A stretch of DNA of 22,175 nt from contig JAKAWF010000026.1 of assembly GCA_021817025.1 (NCBI GenBank), positions 1-22,175 on the forward strand. The letters run 5' to 3'. The notes below the pieces were generated by a model, which saw only the letters and a list, made by a program, of their open reading frames with translations, did no database searches and was not told the DNA's origin. The stretch's first letter is position 1; the number at the start of each line of letters is the position of its first letter. Source of the DNA: a bacterium. Its GTDB lineage: Bacteria; Chloroflexota; Dormibacteria; UBA8260; Bog-877. The translations under genes and the position numbers were made by a program. Of the stretch, positions 1 to 7,885 are shown in pieces.

Positions 1-311
1 TCGCCGGGCTCTATCTGGACCGGGGTGGGCGGCCCGACCTGGTGGCCCTGATCCGGGACGAGTTCCGGCGAACCCGTGCCCAGGTCACCCTGGCCACGGG
101 TCATGAGCGGATGCTGGCCGGCCATCCGGTGCTGCGCCGGGCGGTTGACCTGCGCAACCCCTACGTTGACGCGCTCTCCTTCCTCCAGCTCCGGTTTCTC
201 GCGGCGGCCCGCAGCCAGGAACCCGGGCAGCTCGACGACCAAGGCCGGCTGGTGGACCGGGTCCTCCAGACCGTGAACGGGGTGGCGGCCGGACTGCAGA
301 ACACCGGATGA
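1..311 (+). CDS. ppc: Phosphoenolpyruvate carboxylase, C-terminal fragment (5' end off window)
   Basis: The frame is open from base 3 to the TGA at 309-311 and gives about 100 residues. It carries the PEP carboxylase C-terminal block: an R-N-P-Y-V-D-A-L segment followed by a Leu/Arg-rich helix, then V-N-G-V-A-A-G-L-Q-N-T-G at the extreme C-terminus. The terminal QNTG is the family hallmark and contributes to the active and effector sites. The enzyme makes oxaloacetate from PEP and bicarbonate in the cytoplasm, for anaplerosis or the serine cycle. A GTG at 42 is only an internal codon, because the reading frame continues upstream of it. The gene is visibly more GC-rich than the minus-strand genes to its right and points toward them, so it may be host backbone next to an acquired region. 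Confidence 0.93.
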   Translation, partial: AGLYLDRGGRPDLVALIRDEFRRTRAQVTLATGHERMLAGHPVLRRAVDLRNPYVDALSFLQLRFLAAARSQEPGQLDDQGRLVDRVLQTVNGVAAGLQNTG

Positions 312-886
312 GCCGCCGGGGCCACTCACCGGCCGCGGTGACGCAGCTGCAGATCCCGTCGAGATCGCTCCCTCGGCGGATGAACCGGGCACCGGCCGCT
401 CGGAGTCCTGAAGGAGGTGAACCAAGGGGTACATCCTGACCACTCGCTGCCCCTCCAATGAGGCTCTCCGCAGGGTGATCGGATTCCCCGAACCAAGTGA
501 TCGCTTTCAGTGGGTCTGGCAGATCGGATTCACCGAAATGCACAGCCTGGCGCTACCTGCCGTCATCGTCGGAACCGCGCGGAGGATGGCCCTCCTACCC
601 GTCAGATGAGCGACCTGAGTTCAAACTCCTCCCGAGGCGCCGCCATCTACCTGCTCCCACGCCCGCTTGGCGATTCCCAACCCAGCACCCTCTCCTCGGT
701 CCGCTGTGATCATGACGGACCAGGCCGCAACAGATCGACAGATCGGACCGGGGTTGACTCCGCTGCTCGGAAAGGGGTGTGCTCCACGCCGAGATCAGGA
801 GGGCACCCGCTCAGGGCGTTCGGAAAGGAGGTAGTTTCCGGCCATGGTGCTGCCCATCTCATGCCCTGCCTCCGAAGGCACGCCGA
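312..886. other. Intergenic region without a recognisable gene
   Basis: This is 575 bp between two convergent genes. No reading frame here resembles a protein I know. It contains a near-perfect direct repeat (477-492 and 522-537) and two strong Shine-Dalgarno-like strings, AAGGAGGTGA at 411-420 and AAGGAGGTAG at 824-833. Neither precedes a convincing gene: the first is followed by a frame of about 14 codons, the second by an ORF antisense to the glycerate kinase. They may be scars of lost genes. No clear stem-loop with a T-tract was seen after ppc. Confidence 0.5.
477..537. repeat. Two-copy direct repeat, possible IS21-type terminus remnant
   Basis: GATCGGATTCCCCGAA at 477-492 recurs as GATCGGATTCACCGAA at 522-537 (15 of 16 identical, period 45). 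A related GTGATCGCTTTC lies between them. Multiple copies of a GATCGGATTC-CCGAA-like unit are, as I recall, typical of the termini of actinobacterial IS21-family elements, where transposase-binding sites are repeated. No istA or istB frame is present nearby, so at most this is an end remnant. The repeat is seen directly; the IS21 link is inference. Confidence 0.45.
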
Positions 887-2032
887 TTAACATTCTGGCG
901 CGACCATCTGACCACAAAGTCCGAATGCCGCCAGCTCGAGCCCGGACCAACTATCACGAAAGCTTGGTACTGCAAGGTCGGAGCCATCCTGCAACACGAG
1001 TAGCTGTGCGCCAAAACGCGCTAACTCTTGCTTCGCGCCACGGTGTGCGGAACCTGCTAGGACATAGCAGCGGACTCCAAGCCGGTGGGCCCGGCGAACT
1101 ACCTCTCCGGGTACCTTCCCCAGGAGACTTTGATGGTCAAAGTGACCCTCGCCGGTGACTACAAGGTCCGCGCCTCGCAGCGCTTGGTCCAGCTGACAGC
1201 TATCGGCGACAATGGTCACTCCTCGGGTCAGCCGCGCCCCCGCGAACACGAGCAACCCGAACCCACATCCGCCCGCGGCTCCCGCGCCGGCAACTGAGTG
1301 CATCCCTTTCACCCCGAGATCATGTTCCACCACGTGTACCAGCCGAGCAAGGCCCTCGTCCAGCAATGCGACAGTGCTGGAGTCAGCTCCCTTCTGTGGT
1401 CCATATACACACGCCGCGCCATCCGCGCCTAATAAGGGGCTGGAAACGTCACAGGCCCCCACAATTTCCGTCCCGCCCCCAACTACGCTGTCCCGAGGTG
1501 GCTCTATGTGAGCCAAGCGGCGGAGCTCCACGCCCCCTTCCGCGAGGTCCACCCCAGCAGCGTCCACGAAGCGAAACCCGAGCGCTCGTGCCAGCCCACT
1601 GCCGCCGTCTGTTGAAGCGCTACCACCAAGCCCAATCAGAATCCGAGTGGGTGCACGCAGCAGAGCGGCGGTGAGCAGACAACCAACGCCACGGCTACTC
1701 GCGACCTCCGCACTCTCCGGAGACGGCGCCATGGGGTGCCCAATGCCATCTACCGTCGCCAGCTCAATAGCCGCCACGTGTCCACGCTCCAACCAAAGAA
1801 TGGGCGCGTCACGCAACTCGCCTAGGCACCCCGGGACCCGGTGCCACTCGACGTAACCTCCAGCTCCAGCCGCTAGCGTATCAACGAATCCGTCACCCCC
1901 GTCTGACAGCGGTAACTGTGTTACCACAGCCTCGGGCCAAGCCCGACCCACACCGCTGGCAATCGCAGCCGCAGCCTCAGTAGCAGATAGAGTTCCCTTA
2001 AAGGCGTTCGGAGCCACGACCACTTTAAGCAC
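887..2032 (-). CDS. Glycerate 2-kinase (GarK/GlxK family)
   Basis: ATP-dependent kinase converting D-glycerate to 2-phosphoglycerate (this family usually makes the 2-phosphate). It begins M-L-K-V-V-V-A-P-N-A-F-K-G-T-L-S-A, the classic N-terminal signature. Further on are a glycine-rich G-L-G-G-S-A-S-T-D-G-G motif and a C-terminal T-G-E-G-H-F-D-H-Q-S-L-L-G-K block, all typical. At about 381 residues it is full length. I prefer the GTG at 2032 to the one at 2038, because an AGGAGA lies 8 nt before the former and only 2 nt before the latter. It is the last gene of the minus-strand run and is separated from the SDR gene by the remnant of an IclR regulator. Its product feeds PEP and hence PEP carboxylase, whose gene end lies just downstream on the other strand. 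Confidence 0.92.
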   Translation of the reverse strand: MLKVVVAPNAFKGTLSATEAAAAIASGVGRAWPEAVVTQLPLSDGGDGFVDTLAAGAGGYVEWHRVPGCLGELRDAPILWLERGHVAAIELATVDGIGHPMAPSPESAEVASSRGVGCLLTAALLRAPTRILIGLGGSASTDGGSGLARALGFRFVDAAGVDLAEGGVELRRLAHIEPPRDSVVGGGTEIVGACDVSSPLLGADGAACVYGPQKGADSSTVALLDEGLARLVHVVEHDLGVKGMHSVAGAGAAGGCGFGLLVFAGARLTRGVTIVADSCQLDQALRGADLVVTGEGHFDHQSLLGKVPGEVVRRAHRLGVRCYVLAGSAHRGAKQELARFGAQLLVLQDGSDLAVPSFRDSWSGLELAAFGLCGQMVAPEC

Positions 2033-2083
2033 GACCACGATCTCCTATCACTTTCGAAGCCCCAGGTCAGGCAAGGATGTCAC

Positions 2084-2347
2084 TCATGCGCAACTCAATT
2101 CTCTTTGCCGCGGCCCGCCGTACGGGACCGCCCGCCCGATGGACTCTGGGCCCAAGTGGGCAGATGGGCCAGACACCGACACAGCGGCAACAATTACTCC
2201 CGCGCAAATCGGGGCGGCGACGCAACGGCCTCCCACTTCCTGCTCCTCGTCATCAATCGCCGATCCTGCTTCCCGTGTCAAGCGCAACTGGTCCAGCGAG
2301 CATGTCCCACTCTCCGTGGAGTATGGGGAGCAGGACATCCTCCCCAT
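2084..2347 (-). pseudogene. Truncated IclR-family transcriptional regulator (C-terminal remnant)
   Basis: This 87-codon frame reads like the last third of an IclR regulator. It contains L-D-Q-L-R-L-T-R-E-A-G-S-A-I-D-D-E-E-Q-E-V-G-G-R-C-V-A-A-P-I and then V-A-A-V-S-V-S-G-P-S, matching the family's effector-binding domain pattern (DDEE-x-E-x-G-x-RC-x-AAP ... VAALSVSGP). The N-terminal winged helix-turn-helix and most of the effector domain are absent, since full proteins have about 250 residues. After the VSGP motif similarity fades, and another frame reads R-T-A-G-R-G, suggesting a late frameshift. Its ATG overlaps the SDR stop by one base, so the 5' part was probably deleted. It lies in the same orientation as the SDR and kinase genes, which an intact version may have regulated. 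Confidence 0.62.
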
Positions 2348-3129
2348 CAGTCTCGAATCAAGAAACCGCCATCACAGATCAAGTTGTGCCCGGTGATGAA
2401 ATCCGACGTCACGAGCGACAATATGGCGTGCGCAACGTCGTCTGGATCCGCTACCCGGCCGCGGGGGATGCGCTCGGAGGTTCTTGTCAGCGCTCGCTCG
2501 TAACGCTCCTCGCCAAGGCTTTCCTCCATCCACTGGCCCCTCACAAACCCCGCCGTCACACAATTAACCCGGACCATCGGAGCGAGAGCGCGAGCCAGGA
2601 ACATCGTCATGTTGATGACGCCGGCTTTGGCCGCTCCGTAGGCCAGAGAAGACGAACCCACAGCACGAATCCCGGCGATCGAGGAGATGTTCACGACCAC
2701 GCCGTCGCCTGCCTCCTCCATCAACGGCCGAGCGGCACGCACGCAGTAGAAGGGCCCCTTCAAGTTGACGCCCAGGTTGAGTCCCCAGACCTCCTCGGTG
2801 ACGCCTTCGAGGTCCTCGAAGCGGACCCGCACGGTGGCCGCGGCGTTGTTAACCAGAATGTCGAGTCTACCGAAGGTCTCGTTCGCCGCAGCCATCATCG
2901 AGCGACAGGCATGGTCGTCAGAAACGTCGGCCCGGATAACAAGTGCCTCGGAGCCGGCCTCTTCAATCTCCTTGGCTACCGCCAGAGCCTTTGGTCGTGA
3001 TTCCTCACGGGAGTAATTCACGACCACGCCTCTCGCCCCGCAACGCGCCAGCTCAAGTGCTGTTGAACGACCTATCCCCGCCGCCGACCCCGAGCCGGTC
3101 ACCACTGCCACCTTACCACTTATGTCCAC
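2347..3129 (-). CDS. Short-chain dehydrogenase/reductase (classical SDR)
   Basis: NAD(P)-dependent oxidoreductase of 260 residues, the normal length for a classical SDR. Cofactor motif T-G-S-G-S-A-A-G-I-G at residues 11-20 (one residue longer than the usual TGxxxGIG), N-N-A-A at 94-97, catalytic Ser150, Tyr164 and Lys168 (Y-G-A-A-K), and a C-terminal D-F-I-T-G-H-N-L-I-C-D-G-G-F block. Asn-Tyr-Ser-Arg after the second beta strand (VVVNYSREE) suggests NADP preference. The usual N-x-V-x-P-G loop reads N-C-V-T-A-G-F, lacking the proline. The GTG start has GAAGGAG nine bases upstream. It sits 114 bp after the CoA-ligase alpha gene. The substrate cannot be read from sequence; a hydroxy- or oxo-acid related to the ligase or glycerate kinase step is plausible. 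Confidence 0.88.
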   Translation of the reverse strand: MDISGKVAVVTGSGSAAGIGRSTALELARCGARGVVVNYSREESRPKALAVAKEIEEAGSEALVIRADVSDDHACRSMMAAANETFGRLDILVNNAAATVRVRFEDLEGVTEEVWGLNLGVNLKGPFYCVRAARPLMEEAGDGVVVNISSIAGIRAVGSSSLAYGAAKAGVINMTMFLARALAPMVRVNCVTAGFVRGQWMEESLGEERYERALTRTSERIPRGRVADPDDVAHAILSLVTSDFITGHNLICDGGFLIRD

Positions 3130-3243
3130 GTCTGCATGCTCCTTCGCTCGCCCATCTCGTTGTCCAAAGATACCAGCTCATCAGCGGATCAACTCCTAGA
3201 CCCCCTCATGAAAGACACTCATATGCATCAGGCGACTGGCCGG

Positions 3244-4137
3244 TCAACTCCTTCCGAGCAGACGGGACATGGCACCGGGAATGGCGCTTGGCGTGTCGAC
3301 GACTTCCACGCCGGCATCGCGTAGCGCGTCTGTCTTGCTTTCGGCTGTCCCCCGGCCCTCGGTCACTATCGCACCGGCATGACCCATGCGACGGCCTGGA
3401 GGCGCACTTCGTCCGGCGATGAACGCCACCACTGGCAACCCCAGGTCTCGGGCTGCCTCAGCAGCATCCTCTTCCATGACGCCCCCGACCTCTCCCACCA
3501 TCACCACCGCCGCTGTTTGCGGATACGAGGCCAGTTCCTCGACAGCTTCCCTAATTGTCGTCCCGACCACGGGGTCCCCACCGACGCCGACGAAGGCGGA
3601 CTGCCCGAGGCCCGCCCCAAGCAATTCGAGGCAGACGAGGCACCCGAGGCTCCCGCTACGTGACACCACCCCGACCGGCCCGGGTCCGAAGATCGAGGAC
3701 GCGAACCCTGGCATGATCCCGAGTGAGCACTCACCGGGCACGACGAGCCCAGCCGTGTTCGGTCCGACAACGCGGGCATCTTTCTCGCGCGCTGCCTCGA
3801 GGATCCTCAAGGTGTCGTGGCGCGGGATGTACTCGGCGAGAAGCACCAATCGGCCGACCCCCGCATTCAGGGCTTCGATGGCGGCGCTGAGTGTCGCGAG
3901 TGGGGGAGTGAACAGGACTGATGTCCCTACAGCATGGTGCTCTGCAGCCTCGCCAACCGTGTCGTAGACGGGCACGTCCTCGATCTGGCGGCCACCTCGC
4001 CCCGGGCTCACGCCAGCCACCACCACTGTCCCCGCCTCGATCATCTTGCCTGTCCAGAACGGCGCCTGACGACCGGTGATCCCCTGAATGATCACGCCCT
4101 CGCCTGTCGGCGGCACGATACTTGTGATGCTCCTCAT
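3244..4137 (-). CDS. Acid-CoA ligase alpha subunit (SucD/MtkB-like, divergent)
   Basis: Alpha subunit of an ADP- or GDP-forming carboxylate-CoA ligase; with the beta subunit it would form an acyl-CoA from acid, CoA and NTP. N-terminal CoA-binding Rossmann domain (G-V-I-I-Q-G-I-T-G-R-Q), V-G-P-N-T-A-G in the middle, then G-Q-S-A-F-V-G-V-G-G-D-P-V, G-E-V-G-G and the phosphohistidine loop M-G-H-A-G-A-I with His253. At 297 residues it is full length. The usual S-R-S-G-T-L-T-Y-E reads S-R-S-G-S-L-G-C-L here, and GPNCPG/GPNTPG reads GPNTAG. It is therefore unlikely to be the housekeeping succinyl-CoA synthetase. Its ATG overlaps the beta-subunit TGA by 4 bp, so the two are translationally coupled. 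Malate-CoA ligase (mtkB) is one candidate; the real substrate is unknown. Confidence 0.88.
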   Translation of the reverse strand: MRSITSIVPPTGEGVIIQGITGRQAPFWTGKMIEAGTVVVAGVSPGRGGRQIEDVPVYDTVGEAAEHHAVGTSVLFTPPLATLSAAIEALNAGVGRLVLLAEYIPRHDTLRILEAAREKDARVVGPNTAGLVVPGECSLGIMPGFASSIFGPGPVGVVSRSGSLGCLVCLELLGAGLGQSAFVGVGGDPVVGTTIREAVEELASYPQTAAVVMVGEVGGVMEEDAAEAARDLGLPVVAFIAGRSAPPGRRMGHAGAIVTEGRGTAESKTDALRDAGVEVVDTPSAIPGAMSRLLGRS

Positions 4138-5285
4138 GCGCCACTTCCCGCCGCAGCCCGAACCGCGGCCCGAACGGCGTCGTCCATAGCCGCATACGGG
4201 GTAATACCAAGCCTGCTCTTCACGAGTTCCACGGCTTCCTGGTAGCCAGTGCCGTGGATCGAGAAGAAGACCGGCACGGTGCTCGATCGGGCTTCCAGCG
4301 CTTGGATCACCCCTTCGGCCATCACATCGGTCCGAGCAAACGCGCCGCAGAAATTCACAAGCAGGCTGCGCACTCGCGGGTTAGACAGCACGATTTCCAC
4401 TCCGGCGGTGGCCTTAGTATAGTTATCGCCTCCCACCTCCAAAAAGTTGGCCGGCTGTCCCCCATACCAAGTGACGACATCAAGCGTCGCCATGGCCAGT
4501 CCGGCCCCGTTGGCGACGATCCCGACGTCCCCGGCGAGTTCAATGAAGAGCAGCCCCTTAGAACGGGCAACTCTCTCAAGCTCGCTCCCCCCCGTCCCCT
4601 TCGCCTCGCCTGACAAGAGCTGTTCCAGCTCTTCATGCCGACCTATGGCCGTCTCGTCCAGCGCCACCTTAGCGTCAAGACCCCAGGACTTCCCATTCCG
4701 CTCCACCACTAGTGGGTTCACTTCAACAAGTTCTGCCTCCGTCGCCCGGTAGCACTCCCACAACTGCCCGATGGCTGACACGACAGCATCAGCGTGGTGC
4801 CTTGGAACGGCAGCACGTTCGACTAGGATCCTCGCCTCTGCGACGCTGATACCACGACGCATTCCGATCACCATCCGCTGAACGCTACCGGGCCGCTGAC
4901 GCTCCACTTCCTCGACTCCGAGCCCGCCACAGGCACTGCACAAAACTACCGGAGCGCGATAGAGGGCATCGTCCGTGACCGCCAAGTAGTACTCATTCTC
5001 ATGCTCAACAAATTTCTCAACCAGGACTCGGTCAACCGTGAAACCACCCACTACCGAGCCAAGCAGACCAGACGCCGCCAATTCCGCCTCTGCACTTGAT
5101 TCTACGCGCCGCACCCCGCCCGCCTTGCCCCTGCCGCCAGCAGCAACCTGAGCCTTCACCATCGCCGGCAGTCCCAATGCGTCGCAAGCCTCAGCGACCC
5201 CGATGGGAGTCGTCGCTACACGACCCGGTGGAACCGCCATGCCATATATCTCCAACAACCGTTTCCCAAGGAATTCTTGTAGCAT
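4134..5285 (-). CDS. Acid-CoA ligase beta subunit (SucC/MtkA-like ATP-grasp, divergent)
   Basis: Nucleotide-binding partner of the alpha subunit, about 383 residues. N-terminal ATP-grasp with K-A-Q-V-A-A-G-G-R-G-K-A-G-G-V, the magnesium/ATP block V-E-V-N-P-L-V-V ... L-D-A-K-V-A-L-D, then V-A-N-G-A-G-L-A-M-A-T-L-D and P-A-N-F-L-E-V-G-G in the ligase domain. Two blocks near the acid-binding site differ from SucC and MtkA: N-I-F-G/A-G-I-x-R-C-D is N-F-C-G-A-F-A-R-T-D, and the R-x-x-G-T-N loop is S-I-H-G-T-G, losing Arg and Asn. I take the ATG at 5285; an in-frame TTG lies immediately before it. No strong Shine-Dalgarno is visible. It lies 125 bp after the ABC ATPase gene, in the same direction. 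Substrate unassigned. Confidence 0.87.
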   Translation of the reverse strand: MLQEFLGKRLLEIYGMAVPPGRVATTPIGVAEACDALGLPAMVKAQVAAGGRGKAGGVRRVESSAEAELAASGLLGSVVGGFTVDRVLVEKFVEHENEYYLAVTDDALYRAPVVLCSACGGLGVEEVERQRPGSVQRMVIGMRRGISVAEARILVERAAVPRHHADAVVSAIGQLWECYRATEAELVEVNPLVVERNGKSWGLDAKVALDETAIGRHEELEQLLSGEAKGTGGSELERVARSKGLLFIELAGDVGIVANGAGLAMATLDVVTWYGGQPANFLEVGGDNYTKATAGVEIVLSNPRVRSLLVNFCGAFARTDVMAEGVIQALEARSSTVPVFFSIHGTGYQEAVELVKSRLGITPYAAMDDAVRAAVRAAAGSGA

Positions 5286-5410
5286 CAACTCAAGTTACCC
5301 CACAAGCTCGTCGGCATGAGCCAATCGCCGCCATGTGTGAAACCAATCCACAACCCGACCGCCGTCAACGACCCCCTGCCCACGTGCACCTTCCACACCT
5401 TCCAGCACCC

Positions 5411-6190
5411 TCAACGATCCCCCCCAACACCGGATCCCACCAACCTACGGATCCTATCAACCATCTCCCCATACTGCTCGCTCGCGCGGTCGCGCGGCCA
5501 TCCGTACTGTACCGGCACATCCGCAGCGAGATGCCCGGGCGCCCCTGACACTACGAGTATACGACTTCCCAAAAACGCAGCTTCGCCGATGTCGTGTGTG
5601 ACGTACATAATGGTGGCCCCGCTAGTCCGCCATACGTTTGTCAGGACACCCTGTAACTCCTCCCGAGTAATTGCGTCAAGAGCACCAAACGGTTCGTCCA
5701 TCAGCAGAAACTCCGGCTCGCAGGCCAAGGCGCGCGCGATAGCCACTCGTTGCTTCATGCCGCCCGAGAGTTCATGCGGATAAGACTCGGACGCCTTCCC
5801 AAGCCCGACCAGGTCCAAGTACTCGGTTGCTCTGGCCCGTCTCAGCGCGCGCCGGACTCCCTTCCTGCCCATTCCATACTCCACGTTTGCTCGGGCTGTC
5901 ATCCACGGAAATAGAGCGTACTCTTGGAAGACGAGCCCCCGGTCTTTTCCGGGCCCATGCACACGATCCCCCCTTACCAAGACGGCACCGCCCGAGGGCG
6001 GGAGAAAGCCAGCGATCGCATGCAGCACGCTCGTCTTACCTGCCCCACTCCTACCTAGGAGACAGGCAAACTCCCCTTTCCGGACCACAAAACTAATTGG
6101 GCCCACCGCAACCTTGCCTCGAGCGCCACGGTGGCCATAAGCGACCTCAACTTCCTTGAGTTCAAGAACGACTTCGGGAGCCCCGCTCAA
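5411..6190 (-). CDS. ABC transporter ATPase, sulfonate/nitrate/taurine type (SsuB/TauB-like)
   Basis: Cytoplasmic ATPase of an importer, 259 residues. Walker [10 protein letters not shown] at 46-54, Q-loop F-Q-E-Y-A-L-F-P-W around 89, signature L-S-G-G-M-K-Q-R at 141, Walker [12 protein letters not shown] at 162, and H-loop T-H-D with His199. The wording FQEYALFPW and [13 protein letters not shown] is typical of the SsuB/TauB/NrtD group. Its start overlaps the hydrolase stop by 4 bp, so it is co-translated with the hydrolase and permease genes. The partner permease is at 7091-7885 and the probable binding protein at 9350-10354. The family also includes pyrimidine-precursor, phthalate and nitrate importers; xsc nearby favours a sulfonate. 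Confidence 0.93.
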   Translation of the reverse strand: MSGAPEVVLELKEVEVAYGHRGARGKVAVGPISFVVRKGEFACLLGRSGAGKTSVLHAIAGFLPPSGGAVLVRGDRVHGPGKDRGLVFQEYALFPWMTARANVEYGMGRKGVRRALRRARATEYLDLVGLGKASESYPHELSGGMKQRVAIARALACEPEFLLMDEPFGALDAITREELQGVLTNVWRTSGATIMYVTHDIGEAAFLGSRILVVSGAPGHLAADVPVQYGWPRDRASEQYGEMVDRIRRLVGSGVGGDR

Positions 6191-7014
6191 GAATCCACCC
6201 CCAACAAACGTCTAGTACGCGACGATGGCCCCTCACGCAAGAAGGCCCGCACATCGCTCACCACCTCATCGGCACGCTCTGCGAGCACAGCATGTCCGCA
6301 GTCCTGGTACACCAGCAGCCTGGCGTCCCGTATGCCCTCCGCAAGAACCACTGAGTTTTCGGGATCGACAAGCCGATCGCCTCCCCCAGCGATGACTAGC
6401 GTTGGGGCCTCGATCAAGCCCAGACGGTCAGTCGTGTCATGCAGCCTCCTAGCTTCAAGGCGGCTGAGCACCACTTCAGCCGACCGACCCCCGATCCGCT
6501 GGCGGGCTACTTCGCTTAGGACACCTGGGTGCCGCTGAAGAAAGCCGGGGCTGTACGTCAGGCGACAGCGCTCCCTCAACCACCGACCAGACAGAACGTC
6601 GGCCGCCCCGTCTAAGGCGCGGCGTGCTGCGGTCACCCGCTCCGATGCCCCGCCAGCACTCCCGCTGACTAGGACAAGCCTGTCCACCTGTTCAGGGCAC
6701 GCCAACGCCAGCTCCAGGGCTATCGCCGCACCCATGGAATAGCCTAATACGTGGGCATGCCCGACTTCAAGGCACTTGAAAAGCTCGATCATGTCCTCGG
6801 CCAGCACTGACATCGACGCAACTCTACGCCCACGCGTACTTGCCCCAATCCCACGCTGGTCCGGCATGAGTAGATCAAACTCACCTCCAAGCTGCTTTTT
6901 CACGCCCGCGAACTGGCGATGCGTCCCCAGAGCACCGTGCAAGAGCAGGAGGTGCTCCCCTCTGCCCGCCCGATCCACATAAAGCACCGCGTCTCCCACA
7001 CTGACGAATACCAT
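6187..7014 (-). CDS. Alpha/beta-fold hydrolase embedded in the ABC operon
   Basis: Serine hydrolase of about 275 residues. Counted from a possible GTG start at 7035: oxyanion-hole H-G-A-L-G around 33-37, D-Q-R-G-I-G-A-S strand-turn at 59-66, nucleophile elbow G-Y-S-M-G with Ser100, acid in G-G-G-D-R-L-V-D, and catalytic His in D-C-G-H-A-V-L-A-E. This resembles 3-oxoadipate enol-lactonase/esterase-like members, but that does not fix the substrate. The start is uncertain: GTG 7035 has no Shine-Dalgarno, while ATG 7014 follows GGGGAGG very closely. No signal peptide, so cytoplasmic. Position between permease and ATPase genes, with an ATGA overlap to the latter, suggests it acts on the imported compound, for example cleaving an ester or lactone. 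Confidence 0.85.
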   Translation of the reverse strand: MVFVSVGDAVLYVDRAGRGEHLLLLHGALGTHRQFAGVKKQLGGEFDLLMPDQRGIGASTRGRRVASMSVLAEDMIELFKCLEVGHAHVLGYSMGAAIALELALACPEQVDRLVLVSGSAGGASERVTAARRALDGAADVLSGRWLRERCRLTYSPGFLQRHPGVLSEVARQRIGGRSAEVVLSRLEARRLHDTTDRLGLIEAPTLVIAGGGDRLVDPENSVVLAEGIRDARLLVYQDCGHAVLAERADEVVSDVRAFLREGPSSRTRRLLGVDS

Positions 7015-7090
7015 AGCCTCCCCGTTACACCCCACAATTTCACCACTGGCATACCGACAAACCCATCAGCCATGTCCGCGGTGGCATCGC

Positions 7091-7885
7091 CTATGACATT
7101 CCCCACCGTTCGATAGTCACCCGTGCGACCGTTTGAAACAGTACCTTTTCAATGATCACGCTAACTACTGCAACTACAACGAGGGCTGCCAAGACCGTAC
7201 CGGTCTGGATGTATTGCGAGGCGTCTAGTTCAAGGACCCCCAATCCGTTGGCGGCGGCGGCAAGCATCTCTCCTGCGACCACGGCGCGCCAACTCGAAGC
7301 CAAACCAAGCCGCAACCCAACCAGAATTGCGGGAAGCGCGCCAGGGAGGACAATCGAGTACAAAGTGCGAATTGGCCCGGCGCCCATCGACCGCGCGGCT
7401 CTTACGAACACCTCCGGTACCGATCTCACTCCACCCCAAACGTTGATTGCCACGGGCACCGTCACGGTTAGAACCGCCAGCACTAGGATCGCGCGCTCAC
7501 CTAGCCCGAACCACAGAATCAACAGGGGAATCCACGCAACCGCTGGGATCGGCAAAACTGCCGAGAACAATGGCATCACCAATTGCCCCAAGAACTTGCT
7601 GCGCCCAACCCCCACGCCCACAATCAAACCCACCACAGATCCCACGGCGAACCCCTCCAATACCCGCAAGAGGGTTATGCCAGTGGCGCTGACTAGGGAG
7701 CCGTCAGCCGCAAGACTCAGTAGACTATGCCCGACTGCTCCAACGCCAGGAAGAAGGGCTGCGGGAAACCGTCCCGTCATTACCACGACCTGCCAACCGA
7801 GCACGAGCGCCGCGAACGGGGCTACTAACCTCACCAGACTTCCAAGAAGCGAGACCACGCGTCGCTCCCTCACGTAGGTTCGCAT
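7091..7885 (-). CDS. ABC transporter permease, sulfonate/taurine type (SsuC/TauC-like)
   Basis: Inner-membrane permease of the binding-protein-dependent family (BPD_transp_1), about 264 residues with several hydrophobic helices starting with L-V-R-L-V-A-P-F-A-A-L-V-L-G. The cytoplasmic EAA-type loop is visible as V-R-A-A-R-S-M-G-A-G ... I-V-L-P-G-A-L-P-A-I, which docks on the ATPase. The W-I-P-L-L-I-L-W-F-G-L-G-E segment is typical of SsuC/TauC. A TTG at 7978 would add 31 mostly polar residues; I prefer ATG 7885 (MRTYVRERR), preceded by GGAG at a 7-nt spacing. It heads the permease-hydrolase-ATPase unit. Its probable binding protein gene is 1.46 kb upstream rather than adjacent, which is unusual. 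Confidence 0.92.
   Translation of the reverse strand: MRTYVRERRVVSLLGSLVRLVAPFAALVLGWQVVVMTGRFPAALLPGVGAVGHSLLSLAADGSLVSATGITLLRVLEGFAVGSVVGLIVGVGVGRSKFLGQLVMPLFSAVLPIPAVAWIPLLILWFGLGERAILVLAVLTVTVPVAINVWGGVRSVPEVFVRAARSMGAGPIRTLYSIVLPGALPAILVGLRLGLASSWRAVVAGEMLAAAANGLGVLELDASQYIQTGTVLAALVVVAVVSVIIEKVLFQTVARVTIERWGMS

Noticed and set aside
844..1158. Plus ORF preceded by AAGGAGGTAG
   Set aside because: It runs antisense through the end of glycerate kinase and resembles nothing; the ribosome-like string is probably chance or a scar.
2077..3000. Plus-strand ORF of 307 codons
   Set aside because: It lies antisense to the SDR gene and IclR remnant, both with clear family motifs, and its own translation is Arg/Pro/His-rich without a domain.
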